Positions 6,524 to 15,057 of a stretch of 18,111 bases of DNA are shown here, one piece after another. The stretch lies in the NCBI GenBank assembly GCA_003225595.1, contig QIAR01000199.1, positions 1 to 18,111 of the forward strand. The letters run 5' to 3'. Both the position numbers and the translations under genes were made by a program. This stretch comes from Acidobacteriota bacterium (GTDB taxonomy: Bacteria > Acidobacteriota > Terriglobia > Terriglobales > Acidobacteriaceae). The notes beneath the pieces were generated by a model that saw only the letters and a list, made by a program, of their open reading frames with translations, was not told where the DNA came from and did no database searches. The first letter of the stretch is position 1. Every line of letters begins with the position of its first letter.

Positions 6524-9067
6524 TCAGATCGTTTCGCCGCGCAGCACTTCGCGCACCTTCCGCGACAGTGTTAGCAGTGTGAAAGGCTTTTGCAGGAAGG
6601 CGGTACCGGGTTCCAGGACGCCCTGATGGACGATAGCATCCTCGGTATAACCGGAGAGATAGAGCACCTTCATCTGCGGGCGTAATTCAGTCAATCTCTT
6701 GGCTAGCTCGCGGCCACCCATTCCTGGCATCACCACGTCGGTGATCACCATGTGAATGGGCGCGGAATGTGCCTCGGCCAGACGCAGACCTGCTTCTCCA
6801 TTTTCGGCCTCGATGACTGTGTAGCCCTTGGCTTCCAATGTATCGCGGACCAATTGCCGCACCGATTCTTCATCCTCCACCAGAAGAACGGTTTCCGACC
6901 CACCACCAACCGCCTGGAAAGTTTTCACCGGTCCGAGAGTTTCGGCCGCACCTTCCACCTGCGGGAGATAGATCCGAAAGGTCGTCCCACGACCCACTTC
7001 GCTCTGAGTGAAAATGTACCCGCCACTTTGTTTCACGATGCCGTAGACGGTCGAGAGCCCCAGTCCGGTGCCTTTGCCTTTTTCCTTGGTGGTGAAGAAC
7101 GGTTCGAAGATGCGGGACTGGATTTCCTTGTCCATTCCCAGACCCGTATCGGAAACGGATAGCATGACGTAGGGGCCGGGTTGTATGAATGTATGTTCTC
7201 GGCGGTAGGAATCGTCCAGGGTGACATTGGCGGTTTGGATGATGATCTTGCCGCCATTGGGCATGGCGTCCTTGGCATTGACCACTAGGTTCATGATCAC
7301 CTGCTCGAGCTGGCCGGCGTCAGCGCGGGTTCGTCCCAGCCCGGCGGAGAGCCGGGCGCTGAGCTCGATGTGTTCCCCAATCAAAGGCCGCAACAGCCGT
7401 TCCATGTCAGACACGATGGTGTTCACGTCCACCACCTTTAGTTCGAGCAATTGCTTGCGGCTGAAGGCGAGCAGTTGGCGAGTGAGCGTAGTGGCTCGAT
7501 CCGCGGCCTGCTGGATTGCCTGCACTTTCTGGTGCAATGGATTTCCTGACTCGATCTGCTCTATCAGAACCTCGGTGTAACCGCTGATTACCATCAGAAG
7601 ATTGTTGAAATCGTGCGCTACGCCTCCCGCGAGCCGTCCCACGGCTTCCATTTTTTGCGCTTGCCGGAACTGGTCTTCGAGCACACGCCGTTCGGTAACA
7701 TCTTCGGCAATGATCTCCAGAACTTCGTCAGGTTCCTCCGCGCTAGTGACGGCGCTGCCACTAAGTCGAACCGTGATCGCATTCCCGTCTTTTCGTTTCC
7801 ACCTTACTTCAATGCTGTCCAGCCGGCCGCTGCGTCGGAATTCATGCACGAGACGGGCTTGTTCTTCAGAATGCAAAAAAACATCACGCATAGGATCGAG
7901 CGCGAGCACTTCTTCAGCAGAGTCGTAGGCCAGCATAGCAATCAGGGCTGAATTGACGTCAAGGAACTTGCCCTGCAAGCTTGACCGATAGATGCCGTAC
8001 ACTGCTTTTTGCACCAGGGAGCGGTAACGCGCCTCGGAGCGGCGCAGCGCCTCCTCATTACGTTTGTGGTCGATCGCGCTGGCCAGTTGCTGGGACACGA
8101 ACATCAGAATGTCTCTATCCCATTCACCAAAGCGAACGTCGTCCGTGTAACTCTGCACAACGAGCACGCCAAAGCTGTTGTTCGCGATTTTTAAGGGGAT
8201 CCCCACCCAGTCCAGCGAGGGTGCACCGATGAGTTCTACCTCGCCGCATCGCAAGAGGTCATCAAACACGCGGGGAGTCGCCAATAAGGGTTCTCCAGTG
8301 CGCAGCACGTATTCGGTGAGTCCCCGGCCCAGTTTCTTTGGCGCCGGCGTAGGATCCTGCTCATCAACAAAATAGGGAAAGCTGAGTAGTTGCGTCTCCG
8401 GATCGTACAGCGCGATATAGAAGTTGCGCGCGCACATCAATTCGCCAACGATGTTATGCATGGCAGCGTAGAACTGCTGCAAATCTTCCGCCGAACTGGT
8501 TCTTTCCGCGATTCGATAGAGCGCAGAGCTCAATGCCTCCGCGCGCTTTTGTTCCGAGATGTCGCGATAAAGTACATAAACGCCGACCTGAGTTCCGCCC
8601 ACGATCACCGGCGCCCCTGAGATACACACGTCCACGAGGGTGCCGTCTTTACGGCGGCGCTTGGTTTCGAGCCTTATCTTCTGTCCTTTTTGCAGGGTCT
8701 CGCCAATCCAGCGGGTTTCCGCGTGACGCTCCGGAGGAACAATAAGTGCATCAATACGCTGCCCGACTGCTTCCTCCGGCGTGAAGCCGAACACGCGTGT
8801 GAATTCACTGTTGATACGCGTGATCTGGTAAGGGCTCTCGATAATACTGATGGCTTCCGGTATACCTTCGACGAGTTGTTCGAGATAAGCTTTTTGGACT
8901 TCCAGGCTATCTTTGCTCCAGCTGCGTGAAGCCGGCTCCTGCGTTGGTCCGGGAGATGGCTGGGAATGCCGCAGCACGGGTGGCGAACCGCTCCGGAGCG
9001 CTTCCTTCAGCAAGTTGGCGCGCCGCACATCGGCAGACTTTGGATGCCGGGTGATCTTCTCACCCAT
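6524..9067 (-). CDS. Hybrid sensor histidine kinase, PAS-GAF-PAS-HisKA-HATPase-REC
   Basis: This is a cytoplasmic-looking hybrid kinase of 847 residues with no membrane segment visible. Domains in order: PAS about 60-175, GAF about 180-335, second PAS about 340-462, HisKA about 470-540 with phospho-acceptor His485 in GGVAHDFNN, HATPase about 580-702 (N-box NLVVNAKDAM, DTGLGM, GKGTGLGLSTVYG), and a C-terminal receiver about 725-842. The receiver has an acidic pocket in VEDEES, phospho-acceptor Asp777 (MVITDVVMPGMGG) and conserved Lys827 (QKPF). All catalytic residues appear present. The ATG at 9067 is preferred over one at 9127 because AGGAGG precedes it by 9 nt. The input signal is unknown; GAF and PAS domains usually sense small ligands, redox state or light. 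No DNA-binding regulator adjoins it, so output may go through a remote phosphotransfer partner. A PilZ gene lies 103 bp upstream on the same strand. Confidence 0.93.
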   Translation of the reverse strand: MGEKITRHPKSADVRRANLLKEALRSGSPPVLRHSQPSPGPTQEPASRSWSKDSLEVQKAYLEQLVEGIPEAISIIESPYQITRINSEFTRVFGFTPEEAVGQRIDALIVPPERHAETRWIGETLQKGQKIRLETKRRRKDGTLVDVCISGAPVIVGGTQVGVYVLYRDISEQKRAEALSSALYRIAERTSSAEDLQQFYAAMHNIVGELMCARNFYIALYDPETQLLSFPYFVDEQDPTPAPKKLGRGLTEYVLRTGEPLLATPRVFDDLLRCGEVELIGAPSLDWVGIPLKIANNSFGVLVVQSYTDDVRFGEWDRDILMFVSQQLASAIDHKRNEEALRRSEARYRSLVQKAVYGIYRSSLQGKFLDVNSALIAMLAYDSAEEVLALDPMRDVFLHSEEQARLVHEFRRSGRLDSIEVRWKRKDGNAITVRLSGSAVTSAEEPDEVLEIIAEDVTERRVLEDQFRQAQKMEAVGRLAGGVAHDFNNLLMVISGYTEVLIEQIESGNPLHQKVQAIQQAADRATTLTRQLLAFSRKQLLELKVVDVNTIVSDMERLLRPLIGEHIELSARLSAGLGRTRADAGQLEQVIMNLVVNAKDAMPNGGKIIIQTANVTLDDSYRREHTFIQPGPYVMLSVSDTGLGMDKEIQSRIFEPFFTTKEKGKGTGLGLSTVYGIVKQSGGYIFTQSEVGRGTTFRIYLPQVEGAAETLGPVKTFQAVGGGSETVLLVEDEESVRQLVRDTLEAKGYTVIEAENGEAGLRLAEAHSAPIHMVITDVVMPGMGGRELAKRLTELRPQMKVLYLSGYTEDAIVHQGVLEPGTAFLQKPFTLLTLSRKVREVLRGETI

Positions 9068-9076
9068 GTGGGACTT

Positions 9077-9081
9077 CCTCC
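9077..9081 (-). promoter_or_regulatory. Shine-Dalgarno site that sets the kinase start
   Basis: GGAGG, within GGGAGGAAG on the minus strand, stands 9 nt before the ATG at 9067. The alternative ATG at 9127 has no comparable site. Confidence 0.65.
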
Positions 9082-9170
9082 CGGATTCAGTACCAGAGCT
9101 AGACAGCGATGTTAGTCTGCTGGCCATTTACCGGAAAGTTACGGTGGTAATTCTGCGGTTGTGGCGGGGA

Positions 9171-9551
9171 CTACTCGCGACCGCTACCGGAGGACGCTCC
9201 AGAAGCCAGCAGCTGGCATACACGCTGGATCGCAGTGCGTTGCGCCTGGGTCACCGTGAGGAATTCAAAACCGTAATGCAATCCGCGGCGATGACGCACC
9301 ACCGCCCGAAGCTTCAGTGGATATGCAGTCAAAGGCAAAGAGAACTCCATGGAGACGACTTCACCGGGTTCCAGGTCTCCGGTGAGTGTCGCGCCAATGC
9401 CGTCCTCACCCACTTCTGTTGAGCGTCCCCAGAAGGAACTGATGCCTCCTGAACGGAACACATGGACCACCACGCGTACGTCGAGCGGATATCGCGCGAA
9501 ATTGCGTGTCTTCTGTGAGACCGCTTTGGGGCGCCGCTCGGTTTCGCTCAT
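9171..9551 (-). CDS. PilZ-domain protein
   Basis: This small cytoplasmic protein of 126 residues is essentially a single PilZ domain, the fold that binds cyclic di-GMP. The first binding motif RxxxR is present as RNFAR at residues 16-20. The second motif, normally D/NxSxxG, reads EVGEDG at 46-51, so both the acidic/amide and the Ser positions are changed. The barrel strands LPLTAYPLKLRAVVRHRRGLHYGFEFL are typical. Ligand binding may therefore be weaker or absent, or the variant may be a family habit in this phylum. The ATG at 9551 is chosen over an upstream GTG at 9581. It precedes the hybrid kinase on the same strand by 103 bp, so the two may be co-transcribed. Confidence 0.82.
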   Translation of the reverse strand: MSETERRPKAVSQKTRNFARYPLDVRVVVHVFRSGGISSFWGRSTEVGEDGIGATLTGDLEPGEVVSMEFSLPLTAYPLKLRAVVRHRRGLHYGFEFLTVTQAQRTAIQRVCQLLASGASSGSGRE

Positions 9552-9649
9552 GGTGTTGCCTACAAGAAAATTACCAATCACTAAGTTGCGAAATTACATT
9601 CTGCCAAGCCATCGAGACTGAAATACTTAGCGGCGAACTGCCGGCGTAT

Positions 9650-10120
9650 TTAGTTTCCGTGTAGTGGATATCCCGGCTCCAGCGGTAGCTTCCCCCCGAC
9701 TTTCACGACCACAACGCCTCCGGTGATGGAGTAGACATCTACCAGCGCTATTGCCCCCGGGGTCGCCTCTACTTTTCTGACCAGATCTTCATTGGAATTG
9801 ACCACAAGGATTGCTGGCCCGCCGGCGCGACCATGGTTGGCGGCGCTGATAAGGGCCGCGACCGCACCGGGTGCCATAGCGTAGACCTTCTCCACGACCA
9901 TTTTCATGTCTGGAGATGCCGGACTGCGAGTGATAAACGTAACCGGCTTGCCGTCGGGCCAGCGTGTGGTCTGAGCCTTACAGATCTTGACCAGGTCCGG
10001 CATGCTAATCGTGGTGAGCGAGTTGGACTTGTTCGACACTAGCGCGATGTCTTTCGACACGGCAAGTGGAACCCAACTCAGGATCAGCAGCGCGACCGAC
10101 AAAACAACCCGGGTAGGCAC
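9650..10120 (-). CDS. Small exported phosphate-binding-like (PstS-like) domain protein
   Basis: This 156-residue protein has an N-terminal signal peptide (MPTRVVLSVALLILSWVPLAVS, cleavage near residue 22-23) and a single compact domain resembling one lobe of periplasmic phosphate-binding proteins. The supporting segments are DIALVSNKSNSLTTISMPDLVKICKAQ and TRWPDGKPVTFITR, where the F/KG.T..WPDGKPV pattern recalls PstS-like proteins, then VNSNEDLVRKVEATPGAIALVDV. It is far shorter than a full PstS (over 300 residues), and no transport permease or ATPase adjoins it. A solitary sensor or accessory role is possible; transport is unlikely from this locus alone. The GTG start has GGAG 5 nt upstream. 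It is the first minus-strand gene of the block leading into the PilZ and kinase genes, 98 bp before the PilZ start. Confidence 0.65.
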   Translation of the reverse strand: MPTRVVLSVALLILSWVPLAVSKDIALVSNKSNSLTTISMPDLVKICKAQTTRWPDGKPVTFITRSPASPDMKMVVEKVYAMAPGAVAALISAANHGRAGGPAILVVNSNEDLVRKVEATPGAIALVDVYSITGGVVVVKVGGKLPLEPGYPLHGN

Positions 10121-10264
10121 GGCAACTCCGCGGGGCTTCCCGCACGATCTCAGGTCCGATTTTGCTGTAATTCGCGTTAAGGCTCAACGACAGAAAGGTC
10201 ATGTACCTTCAGAGGTAACAGATTCATTGACTTGTCACAGGGACAGGGCGGCAAAAAGGCATTT

Positions 10265-10340
10265 CCGATTGTCGATTTCCACTAGCCATTGTTGATATAG
10301 GGGATAGAGATCGGGATTGACAATCGACAATGGAATTGAA
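10265..10340. repeat. Dispersed intergenic repeat, copy B (inverted arms)
   Basis: GATTGTCGATTT at 10267-10278 exactly matches the core of copy C (in the opposite orientation) and closely matches copy A. A second, inverted arm GACAATCGACAAT follows at 10319-10331, so the element could fold as a loose stem around a 40-base purine-rich centre. Confidence 0.5.
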
Positions 10341-10432
10341 AATATTCTCTCCGTCGAAGCCCGGTCTGCATCGCCTCGGCAACTTTCTTGCTCTTGGTTG
10401 CGTAACTAAGAATGGATTGGAACACGCAGCAG

Positions 10433-10437
10433 GGAGG
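10433..10437 (+). promoter_or_regulatory. Shine-Dalgarno site that sets the zinc-ribbon gene start
   Basis: GGAGG lies 7 nt before the ATG at 10445. The longer frame starting at 10412 would contain this site inside the coding sequence and would push the first zinc-binding Cys away from the N-terminus. Confidence 0.65.
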
Positions 10438-10444
10438 AAATGCC

Positions 10445-10927
10445 ATGTTCTGCGATCGTTGTGGAACCCAACTCCAGCCCGGCTATAACCTCTGTCCGAA
10501 GTGCGGAAAAGTAATTGGAGAGACTCTGAGCTTTCCGGCACAGAGCAGGTTGGGGCGGCATCTGCATACACTGGGGATTCTTTGGATTGTGGTGGGAGCG
10601 TTTTGGCTGATTCCGTCAATCGTGTTGATGACGCTCGGCAGCGTGGTTCACATAGCGATTCCCGGCACTGAGGCGGTGGCGAGAATGGTGGGTCCGCTGG
10701 TCATGTTCGTGCTAGGGGCTACTTTCCTGGTTGTGGGCGCGGGCGGCATCTGCGTGGGTTGGGGTCTGCTGCAGCGTCAACCTTGGGCACGTACTGTCGC
10801 GATCGTCTTGGGTATCCTGGCATTGTTCCATCCGCCGTTTGGCACTGCTTTGGGGATATACACACTCTGGGTCCTGCTGGCGGCTGAAAGTCGAGGCGAG
10901 TACGACCATCTGGCGCGGGCAGCATGA
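10445..10927 (+). CDS. Zinc-ribbon membrane protein of unknown function
   Basis: This 160-residue protein begins directly with a four-cysteine zinc ribbon: C3xxC6 and C17xxC20 (FCDRCGTQL...LCPKCGK). Hydrophobic segments follow at about 42-64, 78-105 and 112-145; the last carries ALGIYTLWVLL near its end. The WARTVAIVLGILAL and GTALGIYTLW stretches look like a small membrane-protein family seen with or without a zinc ribbon. The ribbon would face the cytoplasm. No enzymatic motif is visible and I cannot assign a function. The gene stands alone on the + strand between two minus-strand units, and repeat copies B and C flank it on either side. Confidence 0.75.
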   Translation: MFCDRCGTQLQPGYNLCPKCGKVIGETLSFPAQSRLGRHLHTLGILWIVVGAFWLIPSIVLMTLGSVVHIAIPGTEAVARMVGPLVMFVLGATFLVVGAGGICVGWGLLQRQPWARTVAIVLGILALFHPPFGTALGIYTLWVLLAAESRGEYDHLARAA

Positions 10928-10999
10928 TTTAGCCACAGAGGAACTCTTCTGCTCCGCTCAGGGAAGCTCCGACACAGGGATATTTTCAGTTAACGACGC

Positions 11000-11057
11000 C
11001 AATTTCAATCGTTGTTTACACCACTAATTGGCAATCGAAAATCGACAATCAGAAATC
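11000..11057 (-). repeat. Dispersed intergenic repeat, copy C
   Basis: Read on the minus strand this is GATTTCTGATTGTCGATTTTCGATTGCC, then a 20-odd base insert, then CGATTGAAATTG. Both outer blocks match copy A (1718-1750) in the same relative order, while the insert is absent there. It sits between the 3' ends of the converging zinc-ribbon and amidohydrolase genes. Confidence 0.6.
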
Positions 11058-11079
11058 CCTCTCGGTTCCATGGTGAGTT

Positions 11080-12399
11080 TCACGGTTTTAGACCATACAC
11101 CTTGATAGCGTTCTCCCGCAGCACCATCCGCGCCAGCTCCACTGCACGCTGGCGGGTGATTTCGCCATCGTTGACCATGCCGGTCAGAGCCAGAGCCAAA
11201 CCTACGCGGCCGGTGGTAGCGGTCATGTAGCCGATCTCCTCCCAATCGATCTCGGGCGTGCCGGGGAACAGGTCTGTGCCGAAGAAGACTTTCTCGGGAT
11301 ACCACTCCAGCCAATCCCGGACGACTGCGCTCAGTGCACGTGGCGACAGCATCCAGTCCTGTTCAGAGAAATCAGCGTAAACATTGGGCTTACTCAGCAG
11401 AAATGCGGTCACCTTAGGGTAAGGTCCGGCGCCGCCATGTACCAGGACAAAATTGGTTTTGCGCAGAGACGAGTCGTTCAACACTGAATCAAGCAGCCCG
11501 GGATTCGACCCCGCAACATCGAAGTAGCTGCCGCAACCGGCGCCCGTGTGAATGTGGACTACCAGTCCGAGGCGTCCGGCTTCGCGCGCAATAGCACGAA
11601 ACAAGTAATCTTGGACCTTCATGTAATCGGCCTTGCTCGGCGCGCCTCCTTTAACATAGCGCACGAAGATTTGCCGAGCCCCGTCCTCCTGTGGCTCAGC
11701 GAAATTCAGCGAACGCAGATAAGCGGCTTCAAATTTCACAGCCACTGCTCCAGCTTTCTTCTGCCGCTCGAGCGTTGGCGTAATCACCCGGGCCACGTAG
11801 TCGTCTAGTGTCGCAGGAAGCGCCGTCGCATTCGATTCCGTCATGTAGCGTTTCAGCAGCATCTCTTCACGCTGATAGAAAAACGTGCGGTCGGGCGTGT
11901 CCGCCATAAACTGGTTGTTCAAGGGCAGCATCAGCGCGTCGTCAAAAGGTACCCACAGAAAGCGCGGAGGGGTCAGCCCGCGACCCATGGCTACGCGGTT
12001 GGCTAGCATGTATTCGATGCCGAGTTGCTCCAGCACCCATGTAGGGAAGTTATCCCCCAGCTCCCGGGCAACACGTTGCTTGGTTTCGAGGAGCTCGCGG
12101 ACGTGCGCGGGATCACGGTCGCTGTACTTGTAGCCGTAAAGCTTTTGCCAGGCTGCCAGGAACAGCGGATTGTCTGGCCGCGCCATGTTGGGGTCGGCGG
12201 AGGGCTCCAGGTTGTTGCCGCAGGGAAGGGCGTCGAAGTCGTCGTCCTTCTCGCCCGCGGCCAGCACTTTCGGCACGTGCGTGTGATTATCCAGTGCTTT
12301 GATTTTGTTGATCTCGCCCAGCAAATAGGCATCCGGAGAGGTTTGGGCGAGCACGGTATTGAGGGTCAGAAGTATCGAAAGCACACACCGCATTTTCAT
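11080..12399 (-). CDS. Secreted metal-dependent hydrolase of the amidohydrolase superfamily
   Basis: This is a TIM-barrel amidohydrolase (amidohydrolase-2 type) of 439 residues with a signal peptide ending near VLA|QT at residues 18-19, so it probably acts in the periplasm or outside. The expected metal-site residues are visible: the HxH pair H39/H41 in LDNHTHV, K222 in AVAVKFEAAY as a possible bridging residue, H282/H284 in LVVHIHTGAG, H321 in FVLVHGGAG and D376 in FFGTDLFPG. The substrate cannot be told; amide, ester, lactone hydrolysis or decarboxylation are all known in this superfamily. Uronate-isomerase-like folds are also related. ATG 12399 has GGAG 8 nt upstream. It is divergent to the TonB receptor across 126 bp, which suggests a shared regulatory region and possibly a shared nutrient. 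Confidence 0.85.
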   Translation of the reverse strand: MKMRCVLSILLTLNTVLAQTSPDAYLLGEINKIKALDNHTHVPKVLAAGEKDDDFDALPCGNNLEPSADPNMARPDNPLFLAAWQKLYGYKYSDRDPAHVRELLETKQRVARELGDNFPTWVLEQLGIEYMLANRVAMGRGLTPPRFLWVPFDDALMLPLNNQFMADTPDRTFFYQREEMLLKRYMTESNATALPATLDDYVARVITPTLERQKKAGAVAVKFEAAYLRSLNFAEPQEDGARQIFVRYVKGGAPSKADYMKVQDYLFRAIAREAGRLGLVVHIHTGAGCGSYFDVAGSNPGLLDSVLNDSSLRKTNFVLVHGGAGPYPKVTAFLLSKPNVYADFSEQDWMLSPRALSAVVRDWLEWYPEKVFFGTDLFPGTPEIDWEEIGYMTATTGRVGLALALTGMVNDGEITRQRAVELARMVLRENAIKVYGLKP

Positions 12400-12525
12400 G
12401 TTTGCCGCTCCATTGAATAGAAGAAAAGAGGCTTCAAGAATGTAATCCTTTCAGCGCAATTCCATCCAGCTATGAATGGCAACAACCCCGCGCATGAGAG
12501 ACAATAAACCATTAGCGGTCGAGCC

Positions 12526-15057
12526 ATGTACGAGGGCCAGTCACGGCGAGGGCGCTGGTTTGCGATGGCGCTCGTTCTCGTCTGTGCATCAGTCTGCCTC
12601 GCAGTCGCCCAGGTCACGTATCGGACGTCTACTGGATCAACGCAGCCGAAACTGTCGGTCGCGGTCACAGACGAGAATGGCGTGGCCGTTCCTTCCGCTC
12701 GCGTTTCTCTTCAATCTTCGTCTATATCGATACCGCTCCGATGCGAGACCGATTTCGCTGGCCATTGTCAGTTCGAGGACCTCACTGGCGGTTACCAACT
12801 CAAAGTCCAGAAGGAAGGTTTTTATGCTGTCCTTTTCATGCTGCCCAAGGTTCCAGTCGGCCAAAGCCTAAACATCGACGTGACGCTTTCCCATCAGCGC
12901 GAAATTCGCGAGGTAGTGAATGTGGTTGAGTCGCCGCCCGCCATCGATCCGGCGCAAACCTCTTCACAGGAGCAACTCACGGGCGTCGATATTGTCAACA
13001 TTCCCTATCCCGTCACGCGCGACTATCGCCATGTGCTGACCTATATCCCGGGGGTCGTGCAGGATGTGAATGGCCAACCGCACGTCGCCGGTGCGGAAAC
13101 GTACCAGACGCTCACCCTGCTCGATGGTTTTAACATCACGCAGCCGGCAAATGGCCAGTTACTCATGCGAGTCAGTACGGATGCGCTGCGCACTGTCGGC
13201 GTGGAGACCAGCCGCTACTCCGCCGAATACGGCAAAGGTTCCGGCGGCGTGTTGGACCTCAACACTGGGATTGGCGATGATCATTTCCGCTTTGCCGCCA
13301 CCGACTTTATTCCGTCATTGCAGAACAAAAAGGGAATTTCGCTGGACAAGTTCAATCCGCGCCTGACCTTCTCCGGACCTATTCAAAAGGGCAAACTGTG
13401 GTATTTCGACGGCGTCGACGGCGAGTACGACAACATCGTGATTACTGAACTGCCCGACGGCGCTGATCACGATGTCTTCTGGCGTGTGGGAAATATCGCG
13501 AAGGTGCAGGCAAACCTGAATTCGCGCAATATCATGACGACCAGCTTTAACTACAACCTATCGCATGACCAGCATTCCGGCCTATCGCTGTTTAACCCGC
13601 AGCAAGCCACACCGGTGCTCGATGAACCGGTTTATCAGGCGAGCGTGAAAGATCAGCATTATTTTTCAGGTGGGGAGTTGCTAGAATCAGGTTTTGGTTT
13701 TAACCGCTACGATCTGGACCAAACGCCGCGCGGTTTGGAACCTTTTTTCATCTCGCCCGAGACCACGGGTGGGAACTACTACCTCAACGCGCACACGCAA
13801 GCCGAGCGCTGGCAGGCGCTGGAGAACTTGTATCTTGCTCCACGGCAGTGGCATGGCCGGCACGAGTTCAAGGTTGGAGTTGATCTCGACCGGCTGACTT
13901 ATGAGGCCAACTTTCAGCGCCAGCCGATTTCGTTTCTGCGCGAAGGGCAATCCCTCCCTGCAAGCGGGAACTGTCTAACCGTTACACCCTCTCCTTGTTC
14001 TCGCTATTCCATTTTTCCCGGTGCTCCCAATCTCGAAAAACACAACGCGGAGGTAAGCGGATACGCGCAGGACCGCTGGTTGGTCACCGATCGCTTTCTC
14101 GTGGAAGGTGGCTTGCGCTACGACTGGGATGAAGTCGTACGCCACTCGCTGGTTTCGCCGCGTCTTGCGACAAATTACGTTCTCGACAGCGCGGGCAATA
14201 CCAAACTCTCGGCCGGAGTGGGTCTCTTCTATGATGCGACCCCGCTGTTCCTGATAGCGCGTCCACTGGCGGGGCAGCGAATCGATTATTTTTTCGACGC
14301 GAATGGGAATCCCAACTCCGGCCCCGTAACCATGACATTCAGCCTGACTCCGAATGCGCTCGAAGCCCCGCGCTTCCTGAACTGGAGCTTGGGATTCGAG
14401 CGGAAGCTGCCGGCGGAGATCTACCTCAAGGTCGAATTCGTCCAGAAGCGGGGGACGCACGGCTTCGTCTACAACACGGCGAGCAACGCTCCGCCCACCT
14501 CGAACGCCGATTTCGCTCTCGCGAACACGCGACAAGATCATTACGATTCTTTCCAGATCAATGTACGCCGCAGTTTTCAGAAAGGGCACGTGCTGATGGC
14601 TTCTTATACGCGCTCAAAGTCGCATTCCAATCAGGTGCTGGACTTCAACGTGGATAACCCCATCTTCAGTGCCCAGGCCGCCGGGCCGTATCCGTGGGAC
14701 GCACCGAATCGTTTCCTTTCCTGGGGCCTTCTGCCGCTGCTCAAGGGATTCGACCTGGGGTATTCCATCGAAGCGCGCAACGGGTTTCCATTCAGCGTCG
14801 TCAACGATCAGCAACAGCTCGTAGAACCGCCCGGCTCGCGCCGGTTTCCAAACTATTTCACACTCAACGTGCATCTCGAGAAACGTTTCAGTCTATTCGG
14901 TTTCAACTGGGCAATTCGCGGCGGGTTCGACAACATTACCGACCATGAAAATCCCGGCGTGGTCGACAACGACATCAACTCGCCGAAATTCCTCACTTTC
15001 GGCGGATTCCTGCGCCGCGCATTTACGGGACGCATCCGCTTCCTCGGCCGCAAATAG
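12526..15057 (+). CDS. TonB-dependent receptor with carboxypeptidase-regulatory-like domain (Oar-like)
   Basis: This is an outer-membrane receptor of 843 residues. A signal peptide ends near VCLAVAQ at about residue 29. Residues about 40-115 form a carboxypeptidase-regulatory-like (transthyretin-type) beta domain: KLSVAVTDENGVAVPSARVSLQ, then TDFAGHCQFEDLTGGYQLKVQKEGF. The plug follows, with IVNIPYPVTRDYRHVLTYIPGV, TLTLLDGFNITQP and a YSAEYGKGSGGVLDLNTG stretch near 235-250. The remaining part is a long beta-barrel rich in aromatic and Asn residues, ending FTGRIRFLGRK. Such proteins are abundant in Acidobacteriota and are thought to import oligosaccharides or other large nutrients; the ligand is unknown. 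It is shorter than many Oar homologues, which often exceed 1000 residues. The start is not sharply defined, since only a weak Shine-Dalgarno precedes the ATG at 12526; an internal ATG at residue 14 is possible. Confidence 0.88.
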   Translation: MYEGQSRRGRWFAMALVLVCASVCLAVAQVTYRTSTGSTQPKLSVAVTDENGVAVPSARVSLQSSSISIPLRCETDFAGHCQFEDLTGGYQLKVQKEGFYAVLFMLPKVPVGQSLNIDVTLSHQREIREVVNVVESPPAIDPAQTSSQEQLTGVDIVNIPYPVTRDYRHVLTYIPGVVQDVNGQPHVAGAETYQTLTLLDGFNITQPANGQLLMRVSTDALRTVGVETSRYSAEYGKGSGGVLDLNTGIGDDHFRFAATDFIPSLQNKKGISLDKFNPRLTFSGPIQKGKLWYFDGVDGEYDNIVITELPDGADHDVFWRVGNIAKVQANLNSRNIMTTSFNYNLSHDQHSGLSLFNPQQATPVLDEPVYQASVKDQHYFSGGELLESGFGFNRYDLDQTPRGLEPFFISPETTGGNYYLNAHTQAERWQALENLYLAPRQWHGRHEFKVGVDLDRLTYEANFQRQPISFLREGQSLPASGNCLTVTPSPCSRYSIFPGAPNLEKHNAEVSGYAQDRWLVTDRFLVEGGLRYDWDEVVRHSLVSPRLATNYVLDSAGNTKLSAGVGLFYDATPLFLIARPLAGQRIDYFFDANGNPNSGPVTMTFSLTPNALEAPRFLNWSLGFERKLPAEIYLKVEFVQKRGTHGFVYNTASNAPPTSNADFALANTRQDHYDSFQINVRRSFQKGHVLMASYTRSKSHSNQVLDFNVDNPIFSAQAAGPYPWDAPNRFLSWGLLPLLKGFDLGYSIEARNGFPFSVVNDQQQLVEPPGSRRFPNYFTLNVHLEKRFSLFGFNWAIRGGFDNITDHENPGVVDNDINSPKFLTFGGFLRRAFTGRIRFLGRK

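Larger units (their letters stand above)
10121..10444. other. Divergent intergenic region (324 bp)
   Basis: This spacer separates the PstS-like gene (-) from the zinc-ribbon gene (+). Its middle holds repeat copy B. It must carry promoters in both directions, but I could not pick a convincing -35/-10 pair for either gene. No gene longer than the repeat-derived shadow frames is supported. Confidence 0.6.

Noticed and set aside
13975..14589. 204-residue minus-strand frame opposite the TonB receptor
   Set aside because: It is a shadow of the receptor's codons, rich in Arg and Val, with no recognisable domain.
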